Positions 51,701-61,320 of a stretch of 64,000 bases of DNA are shown here, one piece after another. Source of the stretch: Rachycentron canadum (lineage: Eukaryota > Chordata > Actinopteri > Carangiformes > Rachycentridae); the NCBI GenBank assembly GCA_038496675.1, contig CM076671.1:6413706-6477705 (forward strand), read 5' to 3'. Within the stretch, counting starts at the first letter, position 1; each line of letters opens with the position of its first letter. The notes under the pieces were generated by a model. It was given only the letters and a program-made list of their open reading frames with translations, was not told the DNA's origin and searched no databases. Made by a program: the position numbers and the translations under genes.

Positions 51701-53695
51701 TGCAGATCATACAAAATCTCACCAAAAAAAAAATAAAATAAAATACATGAAGTGCCACCGATGATATTTTAATTAGTACATGAGCATGCTAAACACAACT
51801 ATCTTTTTTTTTTTTTTTTTTTTTTTTTTGTTCTTTGTCTTTATTTCTACATCTATCTGTAGTGGGAGTGCTCTTTTGTTTGCCCCCTACACTCTCGACC
51901 CCGCCATTCCCATGCACTGAAAACAGTCATTAAATAACCATGACCGGTCATAAATATTCACTGTGTTGTGTATATGAGCTGAGGATTGGTGAATTTTGGA
52001 TGTGTTTCAAAGGCTTTTTTGGTGATATCTTCTTAATATGTCACAAAACAATGTCTGTGTTAAGAGTGAGATCACATAGACAAAAGCCTGTAAATCTCTC
52101 CTGCAGTAACGGGATTTAATGCACCCCTGCTGCTTGTTTGTTGACAGTTTGCTCAACCCAAAAATGTCAAAGAAGGCAAGACCGAACATCTTCCCACTAG
52201 AGGCGGCACTTAACCAGAAACCTCTGAAGTGAAAATTTAGCCTTAAACTGTTTTTATATAATGTTATTTGTCTGATCTAAAGGCAGGGCCTTGGATTTAA
52301 GAGATTTAAGTGAAGTCAAGACAGTTTTGACCAGAAAAAACACAAATATAGACACAAACAGTTGCAGTTGCTTGTTTACCGAGTAGGAGATTTTGAGAAA
52401 TTTGGAAATGTTGGAAGAAAATACGATAGATGTTGCAGGTAGAATGACAAAAGGATGGAGGGAAACAAAGAGGGACAAAATGTGTGAACAAATAAATAAA
52501 ATAACAGCTCATTCTATCACTCCCTCTCTTTTCTCTTTCTCTCCTGGGACAATTGAGGTGGCAGAATTGGTGGCGAACAACAAGAATCCCTGCATTCTGA
52601 TTGGCTCCTTCCCATCTCAATGTGACCTGTTAAATTCATCCATTACTGCTCCATAGCTCAGCCTCCCCCTCCTCTTCTTTCTCTCTCCGCCTCTATCCCT
52701 CCCTCCTCTGTTGGTTCTGCCTGGTGAGTGTGTGGAGGGAAAGCGGATTAACGCACATACTCAGCCATGTGGGCTGAAGCGCTCACCTACACGAGACCGA
52801 GAGACAGGAATGCTCGTTCTGCCGCATCAGTCTGGTCTGAGGGATTTTGTGAACACCTTCCAGGAAGCAGAAATTTAAAGAATTTTATTCATTGAACTTT
52901 TTTTGTATCTCCAGACAGATTTATTATTAGGCTGCCTGGCTTTTGTTTTTTTTTTTTTTTTGTGTGTGTTATGAACTGGAATTGCACCATGCAGCCCCGT
53001 CAGTATGCAGAGCTAATCTGATTGGCTGATCTTTGTGGTACTAAGACTGCAGGATTGGTCGTCTGTCGGCTCCTCGGTTTGGGATGTTGTTGTCAGATGG
53101 AGCTTTGACGTGATCTGAGAGTCCAGTTGTTGTGGCATATTTACTTGCTCCTGCTTTGATTGATTATTATGGACATTTTTTAAGTATCTTAATCTTTAAA
53201 AGTTTCATATTCCTTGCATGCTGATTGGCTGAGTGTAGTTACTAATGGGATTCAGGTTCTTGTCTCAGAGACAGTATTTGATTTAAACCTCCACACCAAC
53301 ACTGCAGGTCCCACAATGCCGAGCCGAGAGTCGCACATCGTTAAACGAGGGAAAAAGCAATCACGCAGGCGAGCTGAGAAGGAAACAAGTCAGAAGGGGT
53401 CTTTGTTTACGGCTGCTCTCGGTTTAAATGTCAGCGCTGGTTCAATTCCCTCGCTGCCAGTCACTGGCAGTGCACCGGATCCCAGCACCGGCTCCGGGAC
53501 CCATCTCAACCGGGCACCAGCCCCCTCTAAACCCACCTCCCCTGCTTCCACCTTCTGGCAACCAATCAGATCTTTTGCCCTTTCGCAGCTCACATCGCTG
53601 GTGCGGCGGGCCACCCTGAGGGAGAGCGACTTGGCGCCCAAGTACGAGAAGGTCCACAACTTCAAGGTGAGGCGCTCCTTCGCTTCCCCAGTCCT

Positions 53696-53781
<86 letters not shown>

Positions 53782-56700
53782 TGCGCGTCTGCGCGTGTAT
53801 GTGGGAATGCGCCAGAGTTGCTGATTCAGCTCATGGGGTCTTATTCAAATTTACCTCAGAGAGTGTTAGCATGTATGCACACACACACACACACACACAC
53901 ACATGCACATAGAAACACACATTAATGCATTTACATTTTCTCAGATTTTATTTTACAAGCAGCCATTAGTACAGAGCACAAAGGTCAGAGCCACCGTGTT
54001 CTGGGCTCAAGGGAAATGTGGATGAACACACACTGAAAGACAGACACACACACACATGCAAAGAGCACAGTGATGTGATGGAGGTCATTAGCATTTCATT
54101 ATATAGAGCCAATTTGTGCACTAAATGGGCAGATTAAAACTCTGTTCTGACTATTTTTCCAAGTGCCCTTTCAGCACTTCTATTGTGTCTCCATCATTCT
54201 TTTGTCAGTCTCTGTTATTGCTGCTATTCAGGTTTTAGATGAGCCTGTCTGGGTTATATGAATATTTTTCTCACTACGTTCTCAGTCAATGTACCATTTT
54301 GCCACATTTGGCTCATGTTTATGATTTTGTCTGGTCGTATCTGTTCATTTTAAGGTCAAAAGGTCTTCTTAATATCAAATTTTCTCTGTATATCTCTTTT
54401 ACCAGGTTCATACATTTAGGGGCCCCCACTGGTGTGAGTACTGTGCCAACTTCATGTGGGGTCTCATCGCTCAGGGAGTAAAGTGTGCAGGTAACACACA
54501 CATCTCTTTTTTTCTCACACTGCACTTTGTTCATAATCTTGGATTTATCCCATACAAATACGCCATAAAGATCTGATTCCTGCTGCTTCTTGCCTCCTCC
54601 GCTGTGCTCGACATGTTACACCTCCTCTCTTTTAAACCGTGACTCAAAAGTGGGACAGCAGGCTAAAGTTAGTCACTTTTGATGTTGACTCATCCACAGT
54701 GTATCATGGGTTTTAAATGTTAAAAGATTCAATTTAGTGCCAAAGAACAGACTGGCAGTGGGATTATTACTGTGTGTGGGTGATGAACTGTGCCTCTGCA
54801 GCACTTAGATTTAAACGCTGCATCCAGTCCAGTCACTATTCTTAAAGTGTCAGACTTTTATGGACAGTTGTTCTGTCTCCGGAGCAGTGTCCAGAGCTAA
54901 AGGACATGCACGCTTTTATGTAAATACAACCCCAGGAGATAATAGTGATATTTAAGTTATGGTGGACATAAAGTGACGTTAATCGGCATCTGTTTTTCTC
55001 TCTGTCAGACTGTGGGTTGAATGTCCACAAGCAGTGCTCCAAAGTGGTGCCGAACGACTGCCAGCCTGACCTGCGGCACGTCAAGAAGGTGTACAGCTGC
55101 GACCTGACCACGCTTGTCAAAGCCCACAACACCAAGAGACCCATGGTGGTTGATATGTGCATACAGGAAATTGAGGCTCGAGGTGAGAGAGACAGCGAGT
55201 CTGGATGTGTGTTTTCATTTGTGTGAGTCATTGATTATATAATGGTGACAAAAAAAGGCTTTTAAGTATTGTTTGCTGCAACACCTACGAGGCTAGCATA
55301 CGTATGCAAGTGTGTGTATGTCAGCCCACCCACTCAATGGTTTGGTCTCTCATAGACTGAGAGAGCACCAAGTCTTCCCCTATGGGACCTGAATGGTCAC
55401 AGGGGGGGCTGCCACAGACAGGATTTTATTGACAATGACTAGACCAGAGTGAAGCTCATGCATGAAATCAATAAAGACACCTGACTTGAAGAGATTGAAC
55501 TTGACTGGAACATGAGAGACAGCTGAATACACCCACCCTTCCCTTCTGTCTCTGTTTTCCTCAAGTCAATCTTCACTGTCTCCCTCTGTCTCTGTATCAC
55601 CTTCAGTTTATTTTACTGAAGATATTGCATTAGCACAAACAGTTCACTACTAATTTAATCACTGATTAACTTGCATTTTTTTCCCAAATGACTGATTAAT
55701 TGTTTGATCTGACCATGCAAAAAAATAGTAAGAAATGCTGTTTCCCTTAAAATCAAACCAACTGTTTAATTACCTGCAACTGGAGTTTATTTTACATTAA
55801 TGGCGGCATCCATTCGACTCTCCTTGTCTGCCTGCCTGCAGGTCTTCAGTCAGAGGGATTGTACAGAATATCCGGCTTCAGTGAGCTGATTGAAGATGTC
55901 AAACTGGCCTTTGACAGAGGTGGGTGTTGCCCACTGTTGTTTTTTTGTGTCCCTCTTTTCATATGTTGAACACAAACATCCTGACAAGCCTTCATCTTCT
56001 TTGTCTGTGAGGTGAATCCCTACAACAATGAGAGAAGTTATCTTCTACTATCAATAAAATATCAATGCAATCCTCCGCAGAGATTCTTTGTGGACAGATA
56101 TTTCATCTTGTGCCATAATCCTGAGGTTTTCATTTCACAGCAATGAGCTGATTGTTTTTTTTCTCCTCTGCAGACGGAGAAAAAGCTGATATTTCCTCAA
56201 GTGCTTACGAGGACATCAACATCATCACTGGAGCCCTCAAACTGTACTTCAGAGAGCTGCCTATCCCCCTCATCTCATATGACGCCTACCCACGCTTCAT
56301 AGAAACCGCAAGTAGGTCTCTCATATACACACTTTCCTGTACCTTATTAAATAAGATGCAAGAATGAATAGAGGAACAGTGAAGCAGCCAAGCTGAGCTT
56401 TGTAGGCATTTGGCAACAAGGACACTATGCATATGTTATAAATCTGGAAAAGACATGCATAAAATGTGCTTTGTCACTTTTATGTCACAATTACACAATA
56501 ATTAATTCAATATCTTAGTGTGTAAGAGAAACACATCACCCTTGATCAGTGTTATATAATTTGTGTGTGTGTGTTTGTGTTTTACAGAGATTACAGACCC
56601 AGAAAAACGGCTGGAGTCTCTCCATGAAGCCTTGAAGCTGCTGCCGCCGGCTCACTGCGAGACGCTGCGATACCTCATGGCTCACCTCAAGAGGTCTGAA

Positions 56701-57022
56701 CACTCAAGCTGTGATTTCGCCTCCTCACAGACATGATTGAATGTTATTATTTGATTTAATTACAAGAGTTTAATTCTTTGATCTGGATGTTTTTGAGCTC
56801 CCGAGGTCATACTTTCTGTCACACATTCTTTCCCCCTGCTCTCCATCCAGGGTGACCCAGTACGAGAAGGAGAACCTCATGTCCAGCGAGAACTTGGGCA
56901 TTGTCTTTGGCCCAACACTGATGAGGGCCCCGGACCTGGACGCCATGACGGCACTCAACGACATCCGATACCAGAGACTTGTGGTGGAAACGCTCATTAC
57001 CAACGAAGACGTGTTGTTCTGA
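42047..57022 (+). CDS. chn1: chn1, alpha2-chimaerin (SH2-C1-RhoGAP), 14 coding exons, 459 aa
   Basis: Alpha2-chimaerin is a diacylglycerol-responsive GTPase-activating protein for Rac, acting downstream of EphA4 and other guidance receptors in neurons (family knowledge). The joined exons give 459 residues plus stop, the length I recall for human. Domains: N-terminal regulatory segment 1-49 ([21 protein letters not shown]), SH2 about 50-136 with the phosphotyrosine Arg at 73 (GSYLIRES), C1 zinc finger about 206-255 (HX12CX2C... intact), RhoGAP about 270-459 with the arginine finger at 304 (GLYRISG). The sequence is closer to CHN1 than CHN2: no long Ser-rich N-terminus, and it ends NEDVLF. Leu20, whose human change is linked to Duane retraction syndrome, is conserved. 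All splice sites are GT-AG and all phases agree. Confidence 0.95.
42066..44216 (+). other. chn1: chn1 intron after coding exon 1
   Basis: No other exon or RNA gene recognised. Confidence 0.75.
44217..44255 (+). CDS. chn1: chn1 coding exon 2 (residues 7-19)
   Basis: 39 nt encode [13 protein letters not shown] plus one base of Leu20. Acceptor tctcag, donor T|gtaagt. Phases 1 to 1. Confidence 0.92.
44437..44492 (+). CDS. chn1: chn1 coding exon 3 (residues 20-38)
   Basis: 56 nt encode [19 protein letters not shown]. Acceptor cctcag, donor GAG|gtgaga. Confidence 0.93.
44493..47575 (+). other. chn1: chn1 intron after coding exon 3
   Basis: Contains a 90-bp (TG)n tract (45625-45714). No exon recognised. 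Confidence 0.75.
45625..45714. repeat. (TG)n microsatellite
   Basis: Uninterrupted TG tract of about 90 bp, the longest dinucleotide run in the window. Confidence 0.98.
47576..47607 (+). CDS. chn1: chn1 coding exon 4 (residues 39-48)
   Basis: A 32-nt micro-exon encodes VDNRPKYYGR plus GA of Glu49. Acceptor ccctgcag, donor GA|gtaagt. Confidence 0.92.
47722..47835 (+). CDS. chn1: chn1 coding exon 5 (SH2, residues 49-86)
   Basis: 114 nt encode YHGMISREEADQLLSQAEGS, then YLIRESQRQPGTYTLAL. It carries the SH2 phosphotyrosine-binding Arg73. Confidence 0.95.
47836..49075 (+). other. chn1: chn1 intron after coding exon 5
   Basis: Nothing gene-like. A C-rich run (ccccccccctcccctccc) lies near 48292. 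Confidence 0.75.
49076..49202 (+). CDS. chn1: chn1 coding exon 6 (SH2, residues 87-129)
   Basis: 127 nt encode RFGNQTRNFRLYHDGKHFVG, then [20 protein letters not shown] and ETK. Acceptor ttcccag, donor AAG|gtttgt. Confidence 0.95.
49203..49677 (+). other. chn1: chn1 intron after coding exon 6
   Basis: 475 bp, no feature seen. Confidence 0.75.
49678..49839 (+). CDS. chn1: chn1 coding exon 7 (SH2 end and linker, residues 130-183)
   Basis: 162 nt, phase 0 to 0, encode [20 protein letters not shown], then TLNQEPTLKKHLPHSPEAPD and GPAPAKDEHNSEER. The SH2 tail is strongly conserved and the linker is divergent. Donor AGG|gtaagg. Confidence 0.95.
49840..52599 (+). other. chn1: chn1 intron between SH2 linker exon and alpha1 promoter region
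   Basis: No exon recognised. Contains a T run at about 51803-51829. Confidence 0.7.
52600..53315 (+). promoter_or_regulatory. chn1: Probable alpha1-chimaerin promoter / 5' UTR region
   Basis: The 700 bp before the alpha1 ATG include a long pyrimidine-rich stretch (about 52660-52715) and scattered CpGs, and lack a splice acceptor in phase with the alpha1 frame. The alpha1 transcript should therefore start here. No TATA box or start site can be fixed. Confidence 0.45.
53316..57022 (+). CDS. chn1: chn1, alpha1-chimaerin (C1-RhoGAP only), internal first exon, 367 aa
   Basis: An ATG at 53316 opens a frame (MPSRESHIVKRGKK...FWQPIRSFALSQ) that continues through the alpha2 acceptor into LTSLVRRATL and shares all later exons. 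The first exon is 53316-53666 (351 nt, 117 codons). Human alpha1 likewise starts MPSKES and reaches LTSLVRR through WQPLKLFAYSQ as I recall it, so this is the conserved brain alpha1 start. The fish N-terminal segment is longer: 367 residues in total against 334 in human. The extra length is a Ser/Pro/Thr-rich insert (about residues 48-80). An upstream in-frame ATG at 53214 is not chosen, because homology begins at 53316 and the context there is adequate (A at -3). Alpha1 lacks the SH2 domain. Confidence 0.85.
53589..53666 (+). CDS. chn1: chn1 coding exon 8 (shared by alpha1 and alpha2, residues 184-209)
   Basis: 78 nt encode LTSLVRRATLRESDLAPKYE then KVHNFK. In alpha2 it is entered through the acceptor ccctttcgcag; in alpha1 the frame runs straight through this acceptor from an upstream ATG. 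Donor AAG|gtgagg. Confidence 0.93.
53699..53780. repeat. (TG)n microsatellite next to a splice donor
   Basis: A TG tract of about 82 bp with two TATG interruptions begins 32 nt after the donor of the alpha1/alpha2 shared exon, on the transcribed sense strand. Confidence 0.97.
53878..53903. repeat. (CA)n microsatellite
   Basis: Short CA tract about 100 bp after the TG tract. The two are complementary and could pair in the transcript. Confidence 0.95.
54406..54490 (+). CDS. chn1: chn1 coding exon 9 (C1 domain)
   Basis: 85 nt encode VHTFRGPHWCEYCANFMWGL then IAQGVKCA. Zinc ligands C219 and C222 are present. Acceptor ttttaccag, donor G|gtaaca. Confidence 0.95.
54491..55008 (+). other. chn1: chn1 intron within the C1 domain
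   Basis: 518 bp, no feature seen. Confidence 0.75.
55009..55182 (+). CDS. chn1: chn1 coding exon 10 (C1 end to RhoGAP start)
   Basis: 174 nt encode DCGLNVHKQCSKVVPNDCQP, then DLRHVKKVYSCDLTTLVKAH and NTKRPMVVDMCIQEIEAR. It completes the C1 zinc sites and begins RhoGAP. Confidence 0.95.
55183..55841 (+). other. chn1: chn1 intron before the arginine-finger exon
   Basis: 659 bp, no feature seen. Confidence 0.75.
55842..55919 (+). CDS. chn1: chn1 coding exon 11 (RhoGAP arginine finger)
   Basis: 78 nt encode GLQSEGLYRISGFSELIEDV then KLAFDR. Arg304 in GLYRISG is the catalytic finger. Acceptor ctgcctgcag, donor G|gtgggt. Confidence 0.95.
56174..56311 (+). CDS. chn1: chn1 coding exon 12 (RhoGAP)
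   Basis: 138 nt encode DGEKADISSSAYEDINIITG, then ALKLYFRELPIPLISYDAYP and RFIETA. KLYFRELPIPL is the conserved RhoGAP block. Confidence 0.95.
56588..56693 (+). CDS. chn1: chn1 coding exon 13 (RhoGAP)
   Basis: 106 nt encode KITDPEKRLESLHEALKLLP, then PAHCETLRYLMAHLK. Acceptor tttacag, donor AG|gtctga (weak after +3). Confidence 0.95.
56851..57022 (+). CDS. chn1: chn1 terminal coding exon (RhoGAP end and stop)
   Basis: 172 nt encode RVTQYEKENLMSSENLGIVF, then GPTLMRAPDLDAMTALNDIR and YQRLVVETLITNEDVLF, with TGA at 57020-57022. NLGIVFGPTLMR is the conserved RhoGAP C-terminal motif. Confidence 0.96.
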
Positions 57023-59740
57023 GAAGAAGGGAAGGAAACTATCCTTCTAAGGAGGACAGACGGAGATTGAGAAGATGCATTTGTCTTCCTGTGGAAAGAT
57101 GGAAGAAAAAGTGACCTGTTGACTTTTGACAAGAAAATGAAGGAGAAATGTGCAAGATACATGAGACTGGTGTTTTGAGATACAAAAAGGACACTACCTG
57201 TTTATTGTGTGGATAAAAGGAGCAATGAAGGAAGTGGTTATTTGTAAAGACGAAATGAAAATGGAGAGTCTCAAAACACATAATGGTTTTGAGGGAAGAA
57301 TTGGATGGAAGGATTCAGTGTTTCCCCACATTTTTCATGTAAAATATGAGCTAAATTTTCATCAAACAAACTCTGGATGCTGGGAAGAGTAATTTTCCAC
57401 CATCGTAGGATAGAAATATACAATTATCTCTCTTGATGAGCAAACTGGCATTTCACACACATTGCTTTGTTTATGTAGGGAAACACTACAATCCATATAT
57501 ATGGTCGAATTCTTAAATGGATCCCTTGACATTTTTTTTATTTTCGGTGTTCGTCAGCTTCCTTATTTTAAGTCTCGCTTTTGGGCGGGAAAGAAAATAT
57601 GCTACCTTAAGAGCCCTGGGTTAGCATTGTTGGCGTTCATAACAGAAATCAAATAATAGCTAGTGAGGAAGTGTCAATCAACAAAACAACCAACATTCTC
57701 CTCAAATTCTGACCATAAGAAATATTATCGTTTATTTTCCGTGGTGTCAAGGTTTCCATTTCGTCCTCAAGAGAAGAAGAAGAAGAAGCACTGACGTCAT
57801 AGCAGTAGACAGCTGGATGAATGAATGAAAGAATGAATGAAAAACGTGAATCACACCCTTAATGCGCACTCATTCCTCTCAGTGGAACTTAAGTGACTCG
57901 GACCTATGTGTTGTGGTTTCATTCCTTTTTTAAAAAAAAAAAAACAAACAAAAAAAAAAAAAAAAAACTAAAACTTTTTCTTTACTTTACAGCTTCCTCC
58001 TCTGCTCCATCGACTGGTGTGTAATTATACAGTAATCCTACACTAACAACATAGTTTTTGGTTGCTAATATAGAAAGTCAATGTCATCTTCCCCTTTTTC
58101 GTGTAAGCTTTTATTCAAGAAATGTTTTCTAGTTTTGTTGCTGTTTAATTACACCCAATGTTGGAGCTGTAAATGAAATAATAACATTTTTTTCTTCTTC
58201 CAATCCCGTGTTCTCTCTCTTCTCCACCCGCCTGCTTTGCTTCTGAAGGTGGAAATGAAAATTCAGTGTCATGCAGTCCATTTCAAGGCACCTCGAAAAC
58301 TTCAGCCTGCAAACCACAAATGCTAAAATGTTGCTACTACCTTACAGACATTCCGGTTTTTTACCAGTATCTGTCTGGCAGCTTGTTTTCATTTCAGGTT
58401 TCCTTTAGACAGCTCGAGTTATTGTACATTACACAAGGGGCGGACAGTTAAGAGAGGGACACAATGTAAGTGACTTGAAATGAACATGTGAAACAGTGCT
58501 TTATGTTGTTTTTGCTTTGGTTTGTTGTTTTTATGAAGCAGTATTGTAACTAAGCAGTGTTATGAAACAGATTTTGTGCTCAAAATACTAACTAAAATTC
58601 TTGATCGCTTGCCCGGATGCAATTCAGCAGTTGGAAACACTTTATTGGCCTGCTTGGGGTAATTCAAAGATGGAAAGTGGGGACGCACCAGCACCATTGG
58701 TGGTGGTTTTGAACACCAGAAAATTTGTTTCATGTCATGTCCCATCACTAAAATTAAAGCAAAGATGTTCAATAAAGCAGAAACTCGTAATGCTAATTAC
58801 TCAGCATTAGTGCTTGTGATTTAAAGTGGTGTTGGTGCCTCCCTTCCTCAGTGTGCTGGATGACAGTGAGGCAATATTGTGACTTCACCAACATGTCTCA
58901 TATCCAGCTGCAGTTATTTAATATGACTGTGAAATTGTGAAAAATAATAATGTTAACACATATGTAAAGAAGGCCAGTTGGACTACCTAAATACAAGTCA
59001 TTCTAATTCAGATGTTTGAAGATAAAGTACTGGCCAAACATTGTGTATGGAAAAGTTTCCAGTCATGTGATAAAAGACATAAACTGTGGGATGATGATGA
59101 TGATGACGATGGGAACCATGTCATATGAAGGGGTGTATTTGCCATGTTTCTTTTTCTATTATTGAATCTAGTGCCATTTGAAAGGGTGGAGGTGTAGAAT
59201 GGATGCCTTCTGCATGTACCCCCACCCCACCTCACCTCAACTAACACACTAAACGCCCTCTTTATTCATTTCTACCCCCATTTCTGTCGGGGGTCACTCA
59301 TTAACTATTACTAATGTATTTCATTTGTGAAGCAGCAACAACCCAACAGAGATCAAGACCCGTTCAACAAAGCAAAGACAGAGTTAAGGTTGTAAAAAGA
59401 GAATCTCGCGCACCCATGCTGGGTTGGGTGTGATATAAAGTGGCAGCATTTTTCTGACAGATCTTGATTCTCGCCTGTTCTTTATTTTTACTGTTGTGCT
59501 GACTTTGTTGTTCATTCCCCCCCAGGGTGAAATGTAACCCTGCTGAATTAACCATGTACTAACTACCATCAGACTAATCCGATTACAACTTGTGAGCCTT
59601 CAGTGATCTGTGACACTTGTTTTTTTTTTTTTGTATCATGTTTTTTTTTTTTTTTTTTTTTTTAATGTGTTATTGCTGTTAAGTATTTTCTATATGGTTT
59701 ATGCATGGTGGAATTAAATTATTAAATATCGCTTTCAGTT
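57023..59740 (+). other. chn1: chn1 3' UTR and downstream flank
   Basis: No coding segment. AATAAA at 58771-58776 and ATTAAA near 59711 are candidate poly(A) signals. The interval includes a GAA/GAATG simple repeat (57774-57842), an A-rich run (57930-57967) and two long T runs (59620-59632, 59641-59663). The end of the transcript cannot be fixed. Confidence 0.55.
57774..57842. repeat. (GAA)n and (GAAT)n simple repeats
   Basis: GAAGAAGAAGAAGAAG followed 25 bp later by imperfect ATGAATGA/AAGAATGA repeats in the chn1 3' UTR. Confidence 0.85.
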
Positions 59741-60009
59741 TGCAAATGTCTTCATTCATTCATTTATTGTTGAAATATTTCCAACTTGAAGACATGCATG
59801 AAAACCTATTATTATAATTTTTTTGGGTATGAATATTGATTAAAAATACAAAGCAAAGCGAATATTTACATTTTCACGTCTATATCCGCGGAGTGCGACA
59901 ATGTATATTAAAGTATTTATGAGACAATGTTTTTGCATATAAAACTTAATAATGCAGAATCTAATTAATAAATTAATTTTATTTTTTTATTTTTTGGTTA
60001 AATGTAGAA

Positions 60010-60333
60010 AAAGCGTATATCTTCCGAAAATCACGTGATCCTGGTTCGTGTTAGCGCTTCCGCCATTGGCTGCCTGTTAATTGTCGGCGCCTTCGGTTTC
60101 GCGGTTTCGCAGCTATTTGGCTACTTCATTATGATATTTTTTTGACGACGGAACAGCTTATATTTCCAATTTTAGTCCAAATATATAGAGGATATTTTTT
60201 CCCTGTAGCTCCCGGGTGAACCCAAAGAGGACATTTATTGACTCCGGACATATTTGCGGCTAGTTTTGCGGATAACAGTTGGAAGAAAAGTCCGAAAAAA
60301 TGTCTTCAAAGCGGCGACGTTGACGCTCGGGTG
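60010..60333 (+). promoter_or_regulatory. Promoter and noncoding first exon of an unidentified plus-strand gene
   Basis: CpG density rises sharply. A palindromic E-box ATCACGTGAT (60030-60039) and an inverted CCAAT box (ATTGG, 60065-60069) precede GC-rich DNA. The presumed exon ends at a consensus donor GGGTG|gtgagt (60333). An ATG at 60300 opens only 7 codons (MSSKRRR, stop at 60321-60323), so the true start codon should lie in a later exon outside the window. The gene is not named because no coding sequence is visible. Confidence 0.55.
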
Positions 60334-60666
60334 GTGAGTTTTTGCCACAAATTACCACAATGTTTATTGCCCATGTTGCTTTTGTGTCTTTGTGTGTGTG
60401 TCTAATTTAATACAATTGGAGGCAGTTGCAGGAAAGGTAACTTTAGGTCAGAGCAGTCAGCCCGGCTGTCTGTCTCCCTCTGGTGGACAGTGAGTGGAAT
60501 TACAACCAATATATTCATTTCGGATTTTTTGTTCGTGTGGGTGAATTGTGTTGCATTTCAACCTTCAAAGACATTTATATTAAGATCATTCAGCACATAC
60601 TTGGGCCTTTTTATTGTCTGTAGTCATAGATCCTATATAAACAGATCCTGTGGGCGGTAGTTTCAG
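60334..60666 (+). other. Putative first-intron sequence upstream of the tRNA cluster
   Basis: No gene. A TATA-like TATATAAAC at 60634 lies 33 nt before the first tRNA. Confidence 0.5.
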
Positions 60667-60739
60667 GCCTCGTTGGCGCAGTAGGCAGCGCGTCAGTCTC
60701 ATAATCTGAAGGTCGTGAGTTCGAGCCTCACACGGGGCA
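60667..60739 (+). tRNA. tRNA-Met (CAT), elongator type, copy 1
   Basis: A 73-nt cloverleaf, GCCTCGTTGGCGCAGTAGG...CTCATAA...GGTCGTGAGTTCGAGCC...GGGGCA. The acceptor arm pairs and the A and B boxes are intact. It is the elongator rather than initiator form. TATATAAAC lies at -33 and a TTTT terminator a few bases past the 3' end. Confidence 0.97.
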
Positions 60740-60973
60740 TCAGTTTTGTTCCCACGAGGGAAATAATGTACACGATCCTCTTTTATTTTGAAGTGGTCCG
60801 CTTAAAAGCTGAAAGCTGTTGCGCCCACAACGAGCCACCAAATGCTTGTGTTCACAGACGCGCACATGCATTGATGGCTGAATTGTTTTCTTCTTTCCTT
60901 TTATTTTTTCACTCAAATACTGACCACTGTCCTACTTGCGTATATAAACGCATCCTGTGGGGGAGGAAATCAG

Positions 60974-61046
60974 GCCTCGTTGGCGCAGTAGGCAGCGCGT
61001 CAGTCTCATAATCTGAAGGTCGTGAGTTCGAGCCTCACACGGGGCA
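60974..61046 (+). tRNA. tRNA-Met (CAT), elongator type, copy 2
   Basis: Identical to copy 1 over 73 nt, with the same 5' flank elements (TATATAAAC at -33, atcctgtggg) and 3' flank (tcagttttgtt). The pair is a local tandem duplication of about 307 bp spacing. Confidence 0.97.
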
Positions 61047-61320
61047 TCAGTTTTGTTTCAATTCAAGCAAAGACTGCACAGTGAAACTATTTCTTTATAT
61101 AGTTTGCACAGACACATTTGCATCTTTTATTAGTCTATTGAAGAAACACAATACTCAGACACTCATCAGCCTGAACCGAGGAGGTAGGAGCTTGACTTGT
61201 TTGTGTAGCATCTGAATGTGCTCATGATAAGACAGTGTTTAATACAGCAGGATTATGAGATCGCACCGTTTTCCACGATGAGGTTCGGTATAAAAACCAA
61301 GGTTTGTCAATCTTGCACAA

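Noticed and set aside
53214..53315. In-frame upstream ATG that would lengthen alpha1-chimaerin by 34 residues
   Set aside because: Homology to alpha1 starts at 53316 and the extra residues resemble nothing known. Treated as 5' UTR.
53667..53912. Continuation of the alpha1 frame into a Val/Cys repeat protein
   Set aside because: This is translation of the intronic TG/CA microsatellites after a good splice donor.
60300..60323. Seven-codon MSSKRRR frame as the start of the downstream gene
   Set aside because: It stops within the first exon. It is at most a uORF.
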